Source: Woeseiaceae bacterium
GTDB taxonomy: Bacteria; Pseudomonadota; Gammaproteobacteria; Steroidobacterales; Woeseiaceae
Length of the DNA: 64,000 nt
Direction: 5' to 3'
Assembly (NCBI GenBank): GCA_021773115.1
Contig: JAJFKS010000006.1
Span: 1 to 64,000 of the forward strand
Shown: positions 56,723 to 64,000 of the stretch, one piece after another
Layout of the letters: every line of letters starts with the position of its first letter
Numbering within the stretch: position 1 is the first letter of the stretch
Made by a program: the position numbers and the translations under genes
Notes under the pieces: model-generated
Databases searched by the model: none
What the model saw: the letters and a program-made list of their open reading frames with translations, nothing else
What the model was told of the DNA's origin: nothing

Positions 56723-57940
56723 ATGGCTAATGCAGCAGTAGCAAGTACGCCCTTCCTGTGGGAAGGGACCGACCGAAACGGCAAGAAAATCAAGGGCAAA
56801 AGTCTCGCCAATGACGAGGCCCAGGTCCGTGCTGACCTGCGCCGTCAGGGCGTGGTGCCGATTCGTATCAAGAAACAGAGCAAAGGCCTGTTCGCGGGCG
56901 GTGGCAAAATTACGTCTGGCGACATTTCGATTTTCAGCCGCCAGCTCGCCACTATGCTTGCTGCTGGTATTCCGCTCGTTCAAGCTTTCGAAATCGTCGG
57001 CAGCGGTCATGAAAATGCAGCAATGCAAAAACTGATTTTTTCGATCAAGTCGGACGTCGAGGGTGGTAGTTCCCTGGCTGAAGCTTTGGCCAAGCAGCCT
57101 CTCTACTTCGACGACTTGTTTGTGAATCTGGTTGAGTCCGGCGAACAGGCGGGTGCTCTGGAATCCCTGCTCGACAAGATCGCGACCTACAAAGAGAAGA
57201 CGGAGGCGATCAAGAAAAAAATCAAGAAAGCGCTGACCTACCCGGCCGCGGTACTGGTCGTCGCATTCGTCGTTACAACCATCTTGCTGATTTTTGTAAT
57301 CCCGTCGTTCGAAGACCTTTTCAGGGGATTCGGTGCCGACCTTCCGACCTTTACACGAATGATCATCGATCTATCGGCATTCGTCAGATCAAAAGGCTTT
57401 TATATTGTTGTGATTATCGGCGGTATGGTTGCAACCTTCCTGTACTTTTATAAGCGGTCGCGCCCGCTCCGGCAGGCTCTGGACCGAGCGATGCTGAAAA
57501 CACCGATTATCGGCCCGATCCTGCAAAAAGCGGCGATCGCCCGTTACTCGCGAACACTGTCAACGATGTTCGCTGCCGGCGTACCGCTGGTTGAGGCGCT
57601 GGAATCAGTTGCTGGCGCGACGGGCAACATCGTTTACGAAATGGGTGTAATGCAAATGCGCGATGAAGTTGCAACCGGTCAACGATTGCAGCAGGCGATG
57701 GAAAATACTGATCTCTTTCCGAACATGGTCATTCAGATGATTGCGGTCGGGGAAGAGTCTGGTTCGCTCGACGAAATGTCCAGCAAAGTCGCGGATTTCT
57801 ATGAAGCTGACGTTGATGACGCGGTTGATAATCTCTCCAGCCTGCTCGAGCCGATGATTATGGCGATCCTGGGTGTATTGGTCGGCGGACTCGTTGTCGC
57901 CATGTACCTCCCCATCTTCAAACTTGGTGCCGTCGTATAA
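56723..57940 (+). CDS. pilC: Type IV pilus inner-membrane platform PilC
   Basis: A 405-residue protein with two repeated T2SSF domains (ISIFSRQLATMLAAGIPLVQAFEIV and IARYSRTLSTMFAAGVPLVEALESV) and three membrane helices. It couples the PilB/PilT motors to the pilus. It begins 45 bp after pilB and is followed by a terminator. Confidence 0.97.
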   Translation: MANAAVASTPFLWEGTDRNGKKIKGKSLANDEAQVRADLRRQGVVPIRIKKQSKGLFAGGGKITSGDISIFSRQLATMLAAGIPLVQAFEIVGSGHENAAMQKLIFSIKSDVEGGSSLAEALAKQPLYFDDLFVNLVESGEQAGALESLLDKIATYKEKTEAIKKKIKKALTYPAAVLVVAFVVTTILLIFVIPSFEDLFRGFGADLPTFTRMIIDLSAFVRSKGFYIVVIIGGMVATFLYFYKRSRPLRQALDRAMLKTPIIGPILQKAAIARYSRTLSTMFAAGVPLVEALESVAGATGNIVYEMGVMQMRDEVATGQRLQQAMENTDLFPNMVIQMIAVGEESGSLDEMSSKVADFYEADVDDAVDNLSSLLEPMIMAILGVLVGGLVVAMYLPIFKLGAVV

Positions 57941-57964
57941 AGAAAGACACAGGTTTGCAAAATT

Positions 57965-57999
57965 GCGGCGTCCGGAGGACACTCCGGACGCCGCTTTTT
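57965..57999 (+). terminator. Intrinsic terminator after pilC
   Basis: A perfect 13-bp stem (GCGGCGTCCGGAG/CTCCGGACGCCGC) with GACA loop, followed by TTTTTG, 24 bp after the pilC stop. pilD, 65 bp further on, therefore needs read-through or its own promoter. Confidence 0.93.
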
Positions 58000-58029
58000 G
58001 CTTGCCAATACGCATAATGGAGATCCTCG

Positions 58030-58917
58030 ATGCTTGAGTTGCTGAGCGAATCTGCCCCGCTTTTCATTGGCGTTGTATTCGCTTTTGCGCTGTTAATCGG
58101 TAGCTTCCTAAACGTCGTCATTCATCGACTGCCCATCATGATGGAGCGGGAGTGGCGTGAGCAGGCAGATGATTTATCAAGCACTCCGCCTGAACATGAG
58201 CTGCCAGAAGGCCGTTTCGACCTCGTCGTACCGCGTTCACGATGCCCATCTTGCGGAGCGCTGATAACCGCGTTGCAGAATGTACCGGTCATCAGCTACC
58301 TGTTGTTACGCGGCCGTTGTGCCAACTGCAAGACCCCGATATCCGTTCGTTACCCGATTGTCGAATTCATGACCGCATTGCTGGCCGCAATCTGCGCCTG
58401 GCAATTCGGTCCCGGCTGGGAAGCGCTGATGGCAATTGCACTGACGATCACGTTGGTCTCAATCGCGATGATTGATGCGGACACGCAATTGATTCCGGAT
58501 TCCATCGTGCTGCCCTTGATGTGGGTCGGCCTCGCGATGAGCCTGTTTCACCCCATGCCGGGTAGCGGCACGCTGTTTATCAGTCCAGGCGACGCCATAG
58601 TCGGGGCGATGGCGGGCTACCTGGCACTTTGGAGCGTCTTCTGGGGCTTCAAGCTCGTGACCGGCAAAGACGGGATGGGTTACGGCGATTTCAAGCTGCT
58701 AGCGGCCCTTGGTGCCTGGCTGGGCTGGCAGCAATTGCCAATCATTATCATGATGTCGGCAGTTGTCGGAGCCGCAATCAATATTGTCTTGATTTTCGCG
58801 CGCGGCAAAGATCGAAATATTCCCATCCCATTTGGACCGTATCTCGCTGCGGCAGGGTGGATCACTATGCTGTGGGGCGAGACCATCAAGAATGCCTATT
58901 TCGATTTGATGTTTTGA
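58030..58917 (+). CDS. pilD: Prepilin peptidase/N-methylase PilD
   Basis: A 295-residue membrane protease with eight helices. N-terminal zinc site CPSCG...CANCK (methylase region), and the catalytic Asp residues in AMIDADTQLIPD and GMGYGDFKLLAA. It cleaves and methylates the two pilins encoded upstream. Confidence 0.97.
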   Translation: MLELLSESAPLFIGVVFAFALLIGSFLNVVIHRLPIMMEREWREQADDLSSTPPEHELPEGRFDLVVPRSRCPSCGALITALQNVPVISYLLLRGRCANCKTPISVRYPIVEFMTALLAAICAWQFGPGWEALMAIALTITLVSIAMIDADTQLIPDSIVLPLMWVGLAMSLFHPMPGSGTLFISPGDAIVGAMAGYLALWSVFWGFKLVTGKDGMGYGDFKLLAALGAWLGWQQLPIIIMMSAVVGAAINIVLIFARGKDRNIPIPFGPYLAAAGWITMLWGETIKNAYFDLMF

Positions 58918-58943
58918 AACAATCAAAGACCCACAGGAATCCG

Positions 58944-59570
58944 TTGAAAGTCGGTTTGACCGGCGGTATCGCAAGCGGCAAGACAACTGTCAGCAACATG
59001 TTCGCAGATCTCGGTGTGCCGGTTATCGACACCGACGTAATTGCCCGCGAAGTCGTCGAACCCGGAAAACCCGCGATCGAAGAAATTCGCGAGCGTTTTG
59101 GTGAGGATGTAATCGATGAGTCTGGCAACCTTGAGAGAAGCGCGATGCGCAAGCTGGTTTTCCGGGACAACGACGCTCGAGCCGATCTGGAGGCAATCCT
59201 GCACCCGCGCATAGGCGCTGAAGTAAAACGCCAGTCTGAGTCGCTCGAAGGAGCTTATCAAATCATCGCCGTGCCATTATTGGTCAACTCAATGTTGCTG
59301 AAATTTGTTGATCGCGTTCTTGTTGTTGATTGTCAGGAAGACAAACAGATTGAAAGACTGTTGAAACGGGACTCAGGATCAATCGAAGACGCGAAACGAA
59401 TTCTCGCGTCTCAATCGAGTCGTGAGGAACGCCTGGCGATTGCCGATGACATCATCCGAAACGATTCAGATCTGCGGCACCTGCAGACGCAGGTCATTGC
59501 TCTTCACGAACATTTTCAACGTCTTTCAAAGCCTCAATATCAGCGCGAACGGTCTCCTGGAAAATTCTGA
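58944..59570 (+). CDS. coaE: Dephospho-CoA kinase
   Basis: A 208-residue P-loop kinase for the last step of CoA synthesis: VGLTGGIASGKTTV, DTDVIAREVVEPG, and the lid region VPLLVNSMLLKFVDRVLVVDC. The TTG giving MKVGLTGG is preferred, as AGGAA precedes it; a TTG overlapping the pilD stop is the alternative. Order pilB-pilC-pilD-coaE-zapD is conserved in Gammaproteobacteria. The last 77 bp overlap the convergent gene. Confidence 0.95.
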   Translation: MKVGLTGGIASGKTTVSNMFADLGVPVIDTDVIAREVVEPGKPAIEEIRERFGEDVIDESGNLERSAMRKLVFRDNDARADLEAILHPRIGAEVKRQSESLEGAYQIIAVPLLVNSMLLKFVDRVLVVDCQEDKQIERLLKRDSGSIEDAKRILASQSSREERLAIADDIIRNDSDLRHLQTQVIALHEHFQRLSKPQYQRERSPGKF

Positions 59571-61539
59571 TATCCGATTCATTGACAGGTGCTATCTCGA
59601 AAAGTGTCGACCCTGATTCGGCGAGCTCGACCAAGGCCAAATCGGAAAAGCGCAGTGCTTCGGCACCGAACTGATTAGTCGCCAGGATGGCCGCCATCTG
59701 CATGGCGTGGCTTGCCCCAGGCCTGGCGGCGAGCGACTCATTGAATGCCGCGACCGCATCGTGAGACCGATTCGCAAAGGCATACGAAAACCCGACTAGG
59801 TACTGAACCTGAGAATACTGCAAAGAATCGCGAGTCGCATTGTAGGGTACCTGCAGCATTTGCGTGAACAGGACAATAAGCTCGCTGCTCGTAACGCTCG
59901 GGCATTTTTCAGTGACAACGTTGTTTGCCAGCATTGTGTAGACCTTGATCAGTCTCGGATCGTAAGGCAATCGCGAAAGCTCACGGGCTTCTTTGTCAAA
60001 TTCTTCAGGCAGGAGCTGGTTCATCTGACACAAAGAGGCAAGGCGGTTTACTCTGAGAAGTGCGTTCGTTCCAGGGATTGTTGAAATTGCCCGGTTCAGC
60101 ACGTTGAGAGAATCTGAGTGTCGGCCGGCATTGAAAAGTAATACTGAGTACTCAGCCTGCGCACGCTCTGAGTTTGGTGCTTTGCGCGCCGATGCCTCAA
60201 CTATGCTTGGAAAACTGGCCCAAACTGCAGACGAATAACGTGTAAACCCCCCCAGCAATATGAGTATCGCCAGACTAAGTGCAGTAAATTGACGGCGCGA
60301 AAACTTTTGATGCAACGCGACCAGCAATGGAAGAAATAGAAAGCCAGTTCCTAAATAATTGCGATGCTCGAAATACAATTCGAGATTCACAACCGTCGAT
60401 TCGAGTAGATGACTGGTATAGAAAAACAGCGCTGCCAATGCGAAAAGCGGCCAGCGACGCCGTTTGACTAAAGCAAGAATGACGATACCAAGGTGTGTGA
60501 ATATGGCCAGGATCGTCGTTAATGGTGACATCAGTCCGGTCGATTTCAAAAAGTGGTCGTGAAATACTCCGGTCGTATAGAGTTTTGGGATAAACCAGTT
60601 CTGAAGGTAGTCAATCAGAATTCGTGGTTGGGTAAGGACTCGTTCATAAATGCTGAAATCCCGTGGTGGCACAACTTCGAAGAAGTCCTCCGTGAACAGG
60701 CGCCCACCCAAATATACGAATATCACGAGTGCTGGCAGTAGCAGGAACAATGCAGTCCAGTAACGATTGGGACGCCCAAGCGTACTCGCCTGACTCGCAA
60801 CGACGGTCAGTTCGATGACTGCGGCAAGCAGAGGCAACAAGATTCCATTTTCCTTGGATAGAGTTGCGAGTACCGAAAATAAAACAATCGACGTCGACAT
60901 CATGATATACGCGCGTCGCGTGTCGCTCAGCAAACGCACCCGTCCATTGATGTAAATTATCAATCCTGCGAATGTGAATAGTGTCGACAGTTGTGCCATA
61001 CGCTGCACAACGTAAAGGGTTGTGGAGACAAGGAATGGGTGCAATAGCCAAATACCGGCTGCGGTGAGCGCTAGCCAACGGATATCTCGACGGTTAAAAT
61101 GCAACAGTGCAAGTACTTGTTGTATCAGCAAACCCAGCAATAGACCGTTGAGGCAATGAATAAGCAGATTAGTGCGTTTGAATGGCAGCGGATCGGCCGG
61201 CCAATTATTCGCGTCGAACAGAAAGGTCAGCAGCGATATCGGGCGGCCTGTCGGGCCGGTGCCACCGCCAAAGACGAACGCTTTGAACGTTGCCCAGTCA
61301 ACTACGCCGCCCAGATGCCCGAGCGCTGTGAGACTGCCAAAGTCGTCGAAGACAAAAGGCCCACCAAGGCCCGGCCAATACGCAACGCCGACAAACAACA
61401 GCAAGAGAATCCACGAGACCCTTACAAGGGTAAGCGACGAATAGTCTGAATTGGGAGACCCTGGAAGGTTAATCAATTTCTTGCCTTGTACCCATACCAG
61501 CACAAACCAGCGCCTCAAACTCCCGGACTTCGGCGTCAC
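59494..61539 (-). CDS. Polytopic GT-C-like membrane protein with C-terminal TPR region
   Basis: About 681 residues with ten or more membrane helices in the first 460. The first periplasmic loop has PFVFDDF (Asp65-Asp66), and then GRPISLLTFLFDANNW and NLLIHCLNGLLLGLL, the pattern of TMTC/GT-C glycosyltransferases that use lipid-linked sugars. The C-terminal 200 residues form TPR-like helices (AQAEYSVLLFNAGRHSDSLNVLNRAI). Given its position amid pil genes, pilin glycosylation is a reasonable guess, not shown. The exact start is uncertain. Bases 61540-61835 contain only weak short frames. Confidence 0.8.
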   Translation of the reverse strand: MTPKSGSLRRWFVLVWVQGKKLINLPGSPNSDYSSLTLVRVSWILLLLFVGVAYWPGLGGPFVFDDFGSLTALGHLGGVVDWATFKAFVFGGGTGPTGRPISLLTFLFDANNWPADPLPFKRTNLLIHCLNGLLLGLLIQQVLALLHFNRRDIRWLALTAAGIWLLHPFLVSTTLYVVQRMAQLSTLFTFAGLIIYINGRVRLLSDTRRAYIMMSTSIVLFSVLATLSKENGILLPLLAAVIELTVVASQASTLGRPNRYWTALFLLLPALVIFVYLGGRLFTEDFFEVVPPRDFSIYERVLTQPRILIDYLQNWFIPKLYTTGVFHDHFLKSTGLMSPLTTILAIFTHLGIVILALVKRRRWPLFALAALFFYTSHLLESTVVNLELYFEHRNYLGTGFLFLPLLVALHQKFSRRQFTALSLAILILLGGFTRYSSAVWASFPSIVEASARKAPNSERAQAEYSVLLFNAGRHSDSLNVLNRAISTIPGTNALLRVNRLASLCQMNQLLPEEFDKEARELSRLPYDPRLIKVYTMLANNVVTEKCPSVTSSELIVLFTQMLQVPYNATRDSLQYSQVQYLVGFSYAFANRSHDAVAAFNESLAARPGASHAMQMAAILATNQFGAEALRFSDLALVELAESGSTLFEIAPVNESDIRIFQETVRADIEALKDVENVREEQ

Positions 61540-61835
61540 GTATGTGAAGAACCGGGAGTATATTGTGTTGTCCAGGTCCGATCATTGGTCGTGCTGTGGC
61601 CGCGCGTTCTGGATGGTCATCACACGTGTCAACGATGCAGCCAGGGATCGCGTCCGGGTAGCCCGCAGCAAAGCTGATTTCGGACTTTCTGCAATTGAAC
61701 CGCTGGCTGATCAAACTCATCCGCTTCCACTAGGCGACTTGATGGCTGCCCGCATTCTAACGCGGCGCTTTGACAGCCTGCATCCTATTGCGTCACCTAT
61801 TTGCCAGCTGCCACTCGGTAGCGCAAAATAGCCGA

Positions 61836-62636
61836 ATGGCTAAACCCGCAGGCAAGATTGCTGCGACGCCCAATGCGGGCGTCGCGCACTATGAGCAGCC
61901 GCTTTCCGAGCGTATGCGGACATTGCTACGGCTGGAATTTCTCTACAATCCCATGCTCGAAAACAGTGAACAGGACGACGATTGGGCCACTCGGGCGACC
62001 ATTTCGACACTGCTGGAGATTCTCGCGATCCTGTCGAGAGGCGATGTTCGCAGCGAGGTTCTGAATGAGCTGGACCACCAAATCAGCGCCTTGGGGCGGT
62101 TCCAGAGCCATACCGGGGTCGACGGGGGTCGCCTTGGCAACCTGATGCACAATCTTTCTACCAGCCGCGAAGAAATATCATCGATTGGCACGGGCTACCT
62201 GCAGTCGCTTAAGGACAGTCATTTCCTGAATGCGATTAAACATCGCAGCGCAATTCCAGGCGGCACCTGCGAATTCGACCTGCCGGAGTACAGTCATTGG
62301 TTGCGCCAACCGATTGGCCGGCGCCAAACCGACATGACGAATTGGATTCAGGCAATTCGCCCGCTGTGCGACGGTGTGAGTGAAGTACTTTGGCTAATCC
62401 GCGAGAGCGCGCAACCCAAAGAGCGTCACGCATCCAACGGCATGTTCCAACACAACATGCAAAAGGACGCCAATTGCCGCTTGTTGCGTGTCAGTCTTCA
62501 GAAGGGTTCCGACCTGTTCCCTGAAATTAGCGGCAGCCAGCATCGATTTACGATACGTTTTTTGGAGTGGTCTGCTGTCGGCCAGCGAGCAACGCAGACA
62601 GCGAGCGACGTGCCGTTCCAGCTTTCGATTTGTTGA
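61836..62636 (+). CDS. zapD: Cell division protein ZapD
   Basis: A 266-residue protein from MAKPAG with the DUF1342 features YEQPLSERMRTLLRLEFLY, LLEILAILSRGDVRSEVL and FLEWSAVGQRATQ. It cross-links FtsZ filaments at the division ring. Position downstream of pilD-coaE is conserved. It is convergent with mutT. Confidence 0.95.
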   Translation: MAKPAGKIAATPNAGVAHYEQPLSERMRTLLRLEFLYNPMLENSEQDDDWATRATISTLLEILAILSRGDVRSEVLNELDHQISALGRFQSHTGVDGGRLGNLMHNLSTSREEISSIGTGYLQSLKDSHFLNAIKHRSAIPGGTCEFDLPEYSHWLRQPIGRRQTDMTNWIQAIRPLCDGVSEVLWLIRESAQPKERHASNGMFQHNMQKDANCRLLRVSLQKGSDLFPEISGSQHRFTIRFLEWSAVGQRATQTASDVPFQLSIC

Positions 62637-62639
62637 GGT

Positions 62640-63032
62640 CTAGTGGCGCTGCTGCAACGCGGTCACGACGGGAACATCAGCCGGCAACAGTTCGGCAGCA
62701 TCAAGAAATTCCGATGGAACCCAGCGTAATTCCTGACCTTCGCGGCCAACCGGTTTGCAATTCCAGCGGCTGACAATAAAAAACTCGATCGAGACGATGC
62801 GGTCATCGTACTCATGACGCAGATTCATAAACGAAGAACTTTCGGTGACCTCGATACCAAGTTCTTCGGCCAGTTCACGCGATAGAGCGCGCTCCGCCGA
62901 TTCGCCGGGCCCGATCTTACCGCCTGGAAATTCCCAGAGACCGTTGAACGGTCCACCACCGAGGCGCTCCGCGATCAGTACCCGGCCTTTGCTATCGCAG
63001 AGAATTCCCGCAGCGACGTTGAAGTGATCCAT
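62640..63032 (-). CDS. mutT: 8-oxo-dGTP diphosphatase MutT
   Basis: A 130-residue Nudix hydrolase: the box GKIGPGESAERALSRELAEE then LGI fits Gx5Ex7REUxEExGU. VAAGILCDSKGRVLIAERL and the C-terminal substrate region fit MutT. It lacks the fused thiamine-phosphate synthase domain found in some relatives. It starts 9 bp after secA, the usual secA-mutT order. Confidence 0.93.
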   Translation of the reverse strand: MDHFNVAAGILCDSKGRVLIAERLGGGPFNGLWEFPGGKIGPGESAERALSRELAEELGIEVTESSSFMNLRHEYDDRIVSIEFFIVSRWNCKPVGREGQELRWVPSEFLDAAELLPADVPVVTALQQRH

Positions 63033-63041
63033 CGGCAAAGT

Positions 63042-64000
63042 TTACGCGTTCAACTTGCCGTGGCATTGCTTGAATTTCTTGCCGGAACCGCAGGGGCAAG
63101 GTTCATTGCGGCCGATCTTGCGTTCGCCGCGGACGAACGGCTCCGGCGCGGCAGCTGCGGGTACGGGGTCCGGATTCGATCCGGGTTCCGGTGCCGCACC
63201 CAGCGCAGACGCCGCAGCGTGCTGAAACTTCATCTTGTCAGCCGCCTGTTTTCGCTCCGCCATCTCGTTGAGATCTTCTTCACCCTGAATACGGATGCGC
63301 GAGAGAATACTGATCGTGTCGTATTTAACCTGCTCCAGCATGGTGCCGAACATTTCAAATGCTTCGCGCTTGTATTCCTGCTTGGGATTCTTTTGCGCGT
63401 AGGAACGCAAACCTATGCCCTGACGAAGGTGATCCATCGATGCCAGATGCTCTTTCCAATGATGGTCCAGTTGTCGCAGCATGACCTGCTTTTCAACGCC
63501 GCGCATCAGTTCCGCACCGATGCTGGCGGCTTTCCTTTCGTATACGCTTTGCGCTTCTGCGATGCTGCGTGCAGCAATTCCTTCCGAATTTAAGGTCCTG
63601 TCATCAGCAATCCACTGCGACACATCCGCCTGCACGCCAAAGTCCGCCTCGAGTACTTTGCTCAAGCCATCGGCGTCCCACAATTCTTCCAGGCTACCTG
63701 GCGGAATATATTGTTCGGCCGTCATGCCGACAACCTCTTCGCGGATAGCATTGACAGAGTCTTCAATATCGTCGGCGTCCATGAGTTCCGCGCGCTGGTG
63801 GTACACCACCTTGCGCTGATCGTTGGCGACATCATCGTACTCAAGCAGATTCTTTCGGATATCGAAGTTGTGCGCTTCAACCTTGCGCTGCGCACGCTCA
63901 ATCTGGCGTGACAACAACTTGCTTTCAATCGCCTCACCTTCACGCATACCGGCGCGCGATAGCAAGCTCTTGGTGCGCTCCGGATCACCGAAGATTCGCA
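63042..64000 (-). CDS. secA: Preprotein translocase ATPase SecA, C-terminal part
   Basis: The frame runs off the right edge of the window, so only about 319 C-terminal codons are seen. It begins in the conserved [25 protein letters not shown] segment, continues through [26 protein letters not shown] and the helical wing, and ends with the zinc-binding tail [15 protein letters not shown] that contacts SecB. SecA drives Sec-dependent export. Confidence 0.97.
   Translation of the reverse strand, partial: RIFGDPERTKSLLSRAGMREGEAIESKLLSRQIERAQRKVEAHNFDIRKNLLEYDDVANDQRKVVYHQRAELMDADDIEDSVNAIREEVVGMTAEQYIPPGSLEELWDADGLSKVLEADFGVQADVSQWIADDRTLNSEGIAARSIAEAQSVYERKAASIGAELMRGVEKQVMLRQLDHHWKEHLASMDHLRQGIGLRSYAQKNPKQEYKREAFEMFGTMLEQVKYDTISILSRIRIQGEEDLNEMAERKQAADKMKFQHAAASALGAAPEPGSNPDPVPAAAAPEPFVRGERKIGRNEPCPCGSGKKFKQCHGKLNA

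Noticed and set aside
61451..61831. Plus-strand 126-codon frame and opposing minus-strand 83-codon frame before zapD
   Set aside because: They overlap each other and the 5' end of the membrane protein gene, show no domain and have no convincing ribosome sites.

Overview
The window looks like chromosome of a free-living gammaproteobacterium carrying one acquired island. Evidence for the host: gene order recA-recX-alaS-csrA-tRNA-Ser(GCT) with a tRNA-Arg(ACG) nearby, a pilS-pilR-pilA-pilB-pilC-pilD-coaE-zapD block, a gamma-type LexA box at recA, and zapD itself. Genus and species cannot be fixed from the sequence; no rRNA is present.

Bases 94-25991 are a genomic island of about 25.9 kb in the 3' half of tRNA-Arg(ACG). 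A 48-bp copy of the tRNA 3' half flanks the left end and the intact tRNA lies at the right end. The recombination module (tyrosine recombinase, AlpA-like factor, second tyrosine recombinase) sits beside the intact tRNA, preceded by about 360 bp of densely hairpinned DNA that may encode a structured RNA. The cargo is mainly mercury resistance. A minus-strand operon starts at a MerR-type promoter (12286-12316) and reads merT-merP-merD-like-merA-merD-like-merC fused to a six-cysteine bufferin-like tail-merB-DUF692-DUF2063-FAD oxidoreductase. DUF692 plus DUF2063 are the maturation pair of copper-binding RiPPs (methanobactin MbnB, Hvf, bufferins), so this mer operon appears to make a membrane-anchored modified peptide. 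This is the most unusual content of the window. merE runs the other way from its own mer-type promoter. A second minus-strand operon behind a different MerR-type operator (about 4248-4278) encodes a periplasmic heavy-metal-binding protein, an outer-membrane channel, an NHL-repeat protein, a thioredoxin-like protein, a small CcdA-like membrane protein, a MerR regulator and a degenerate metal-binding protein.

The middle of the island (12.3-19.8 kb) contains debris of older mer operons: a beheaded frameshifted merR, a merA 3' fragment with an internal deletion, and a merR C-terminal fragment. Mixed with these are an intact merR and a set of minus-strand metabolic genes (glutamate dehydrogenase, CBS protein, patatin, MlaF-like ATPase) behind a mer-type promoter. 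From 19.8 to 23.1 kb lie two unknown coupled genes, an ImmA/IrrE-DUF4411 toxin-antitoxin pair and an Xre regulator.

From 26 kb rightward the sequence is mostly core genome. An ArsR-SRPBCC-YHS operon and a ferredoxin-NADP reductase lie between the two tRNA genes. Then follow csrA, alaS, recX, recA, thpR, pncC, a glycosyltransferase, mutS, a lipase-like hydrolase, aspS, DUF502, fmdB, clpB, pgeF, rluD, bamD, nadE and sucDC. The type IV pilus block has tandem pilins behind a sigma-54 promoter. Last come coaE, a TPR membrane glycosyltransferase-like protein, zapD, mutT and the 3' part of secA.
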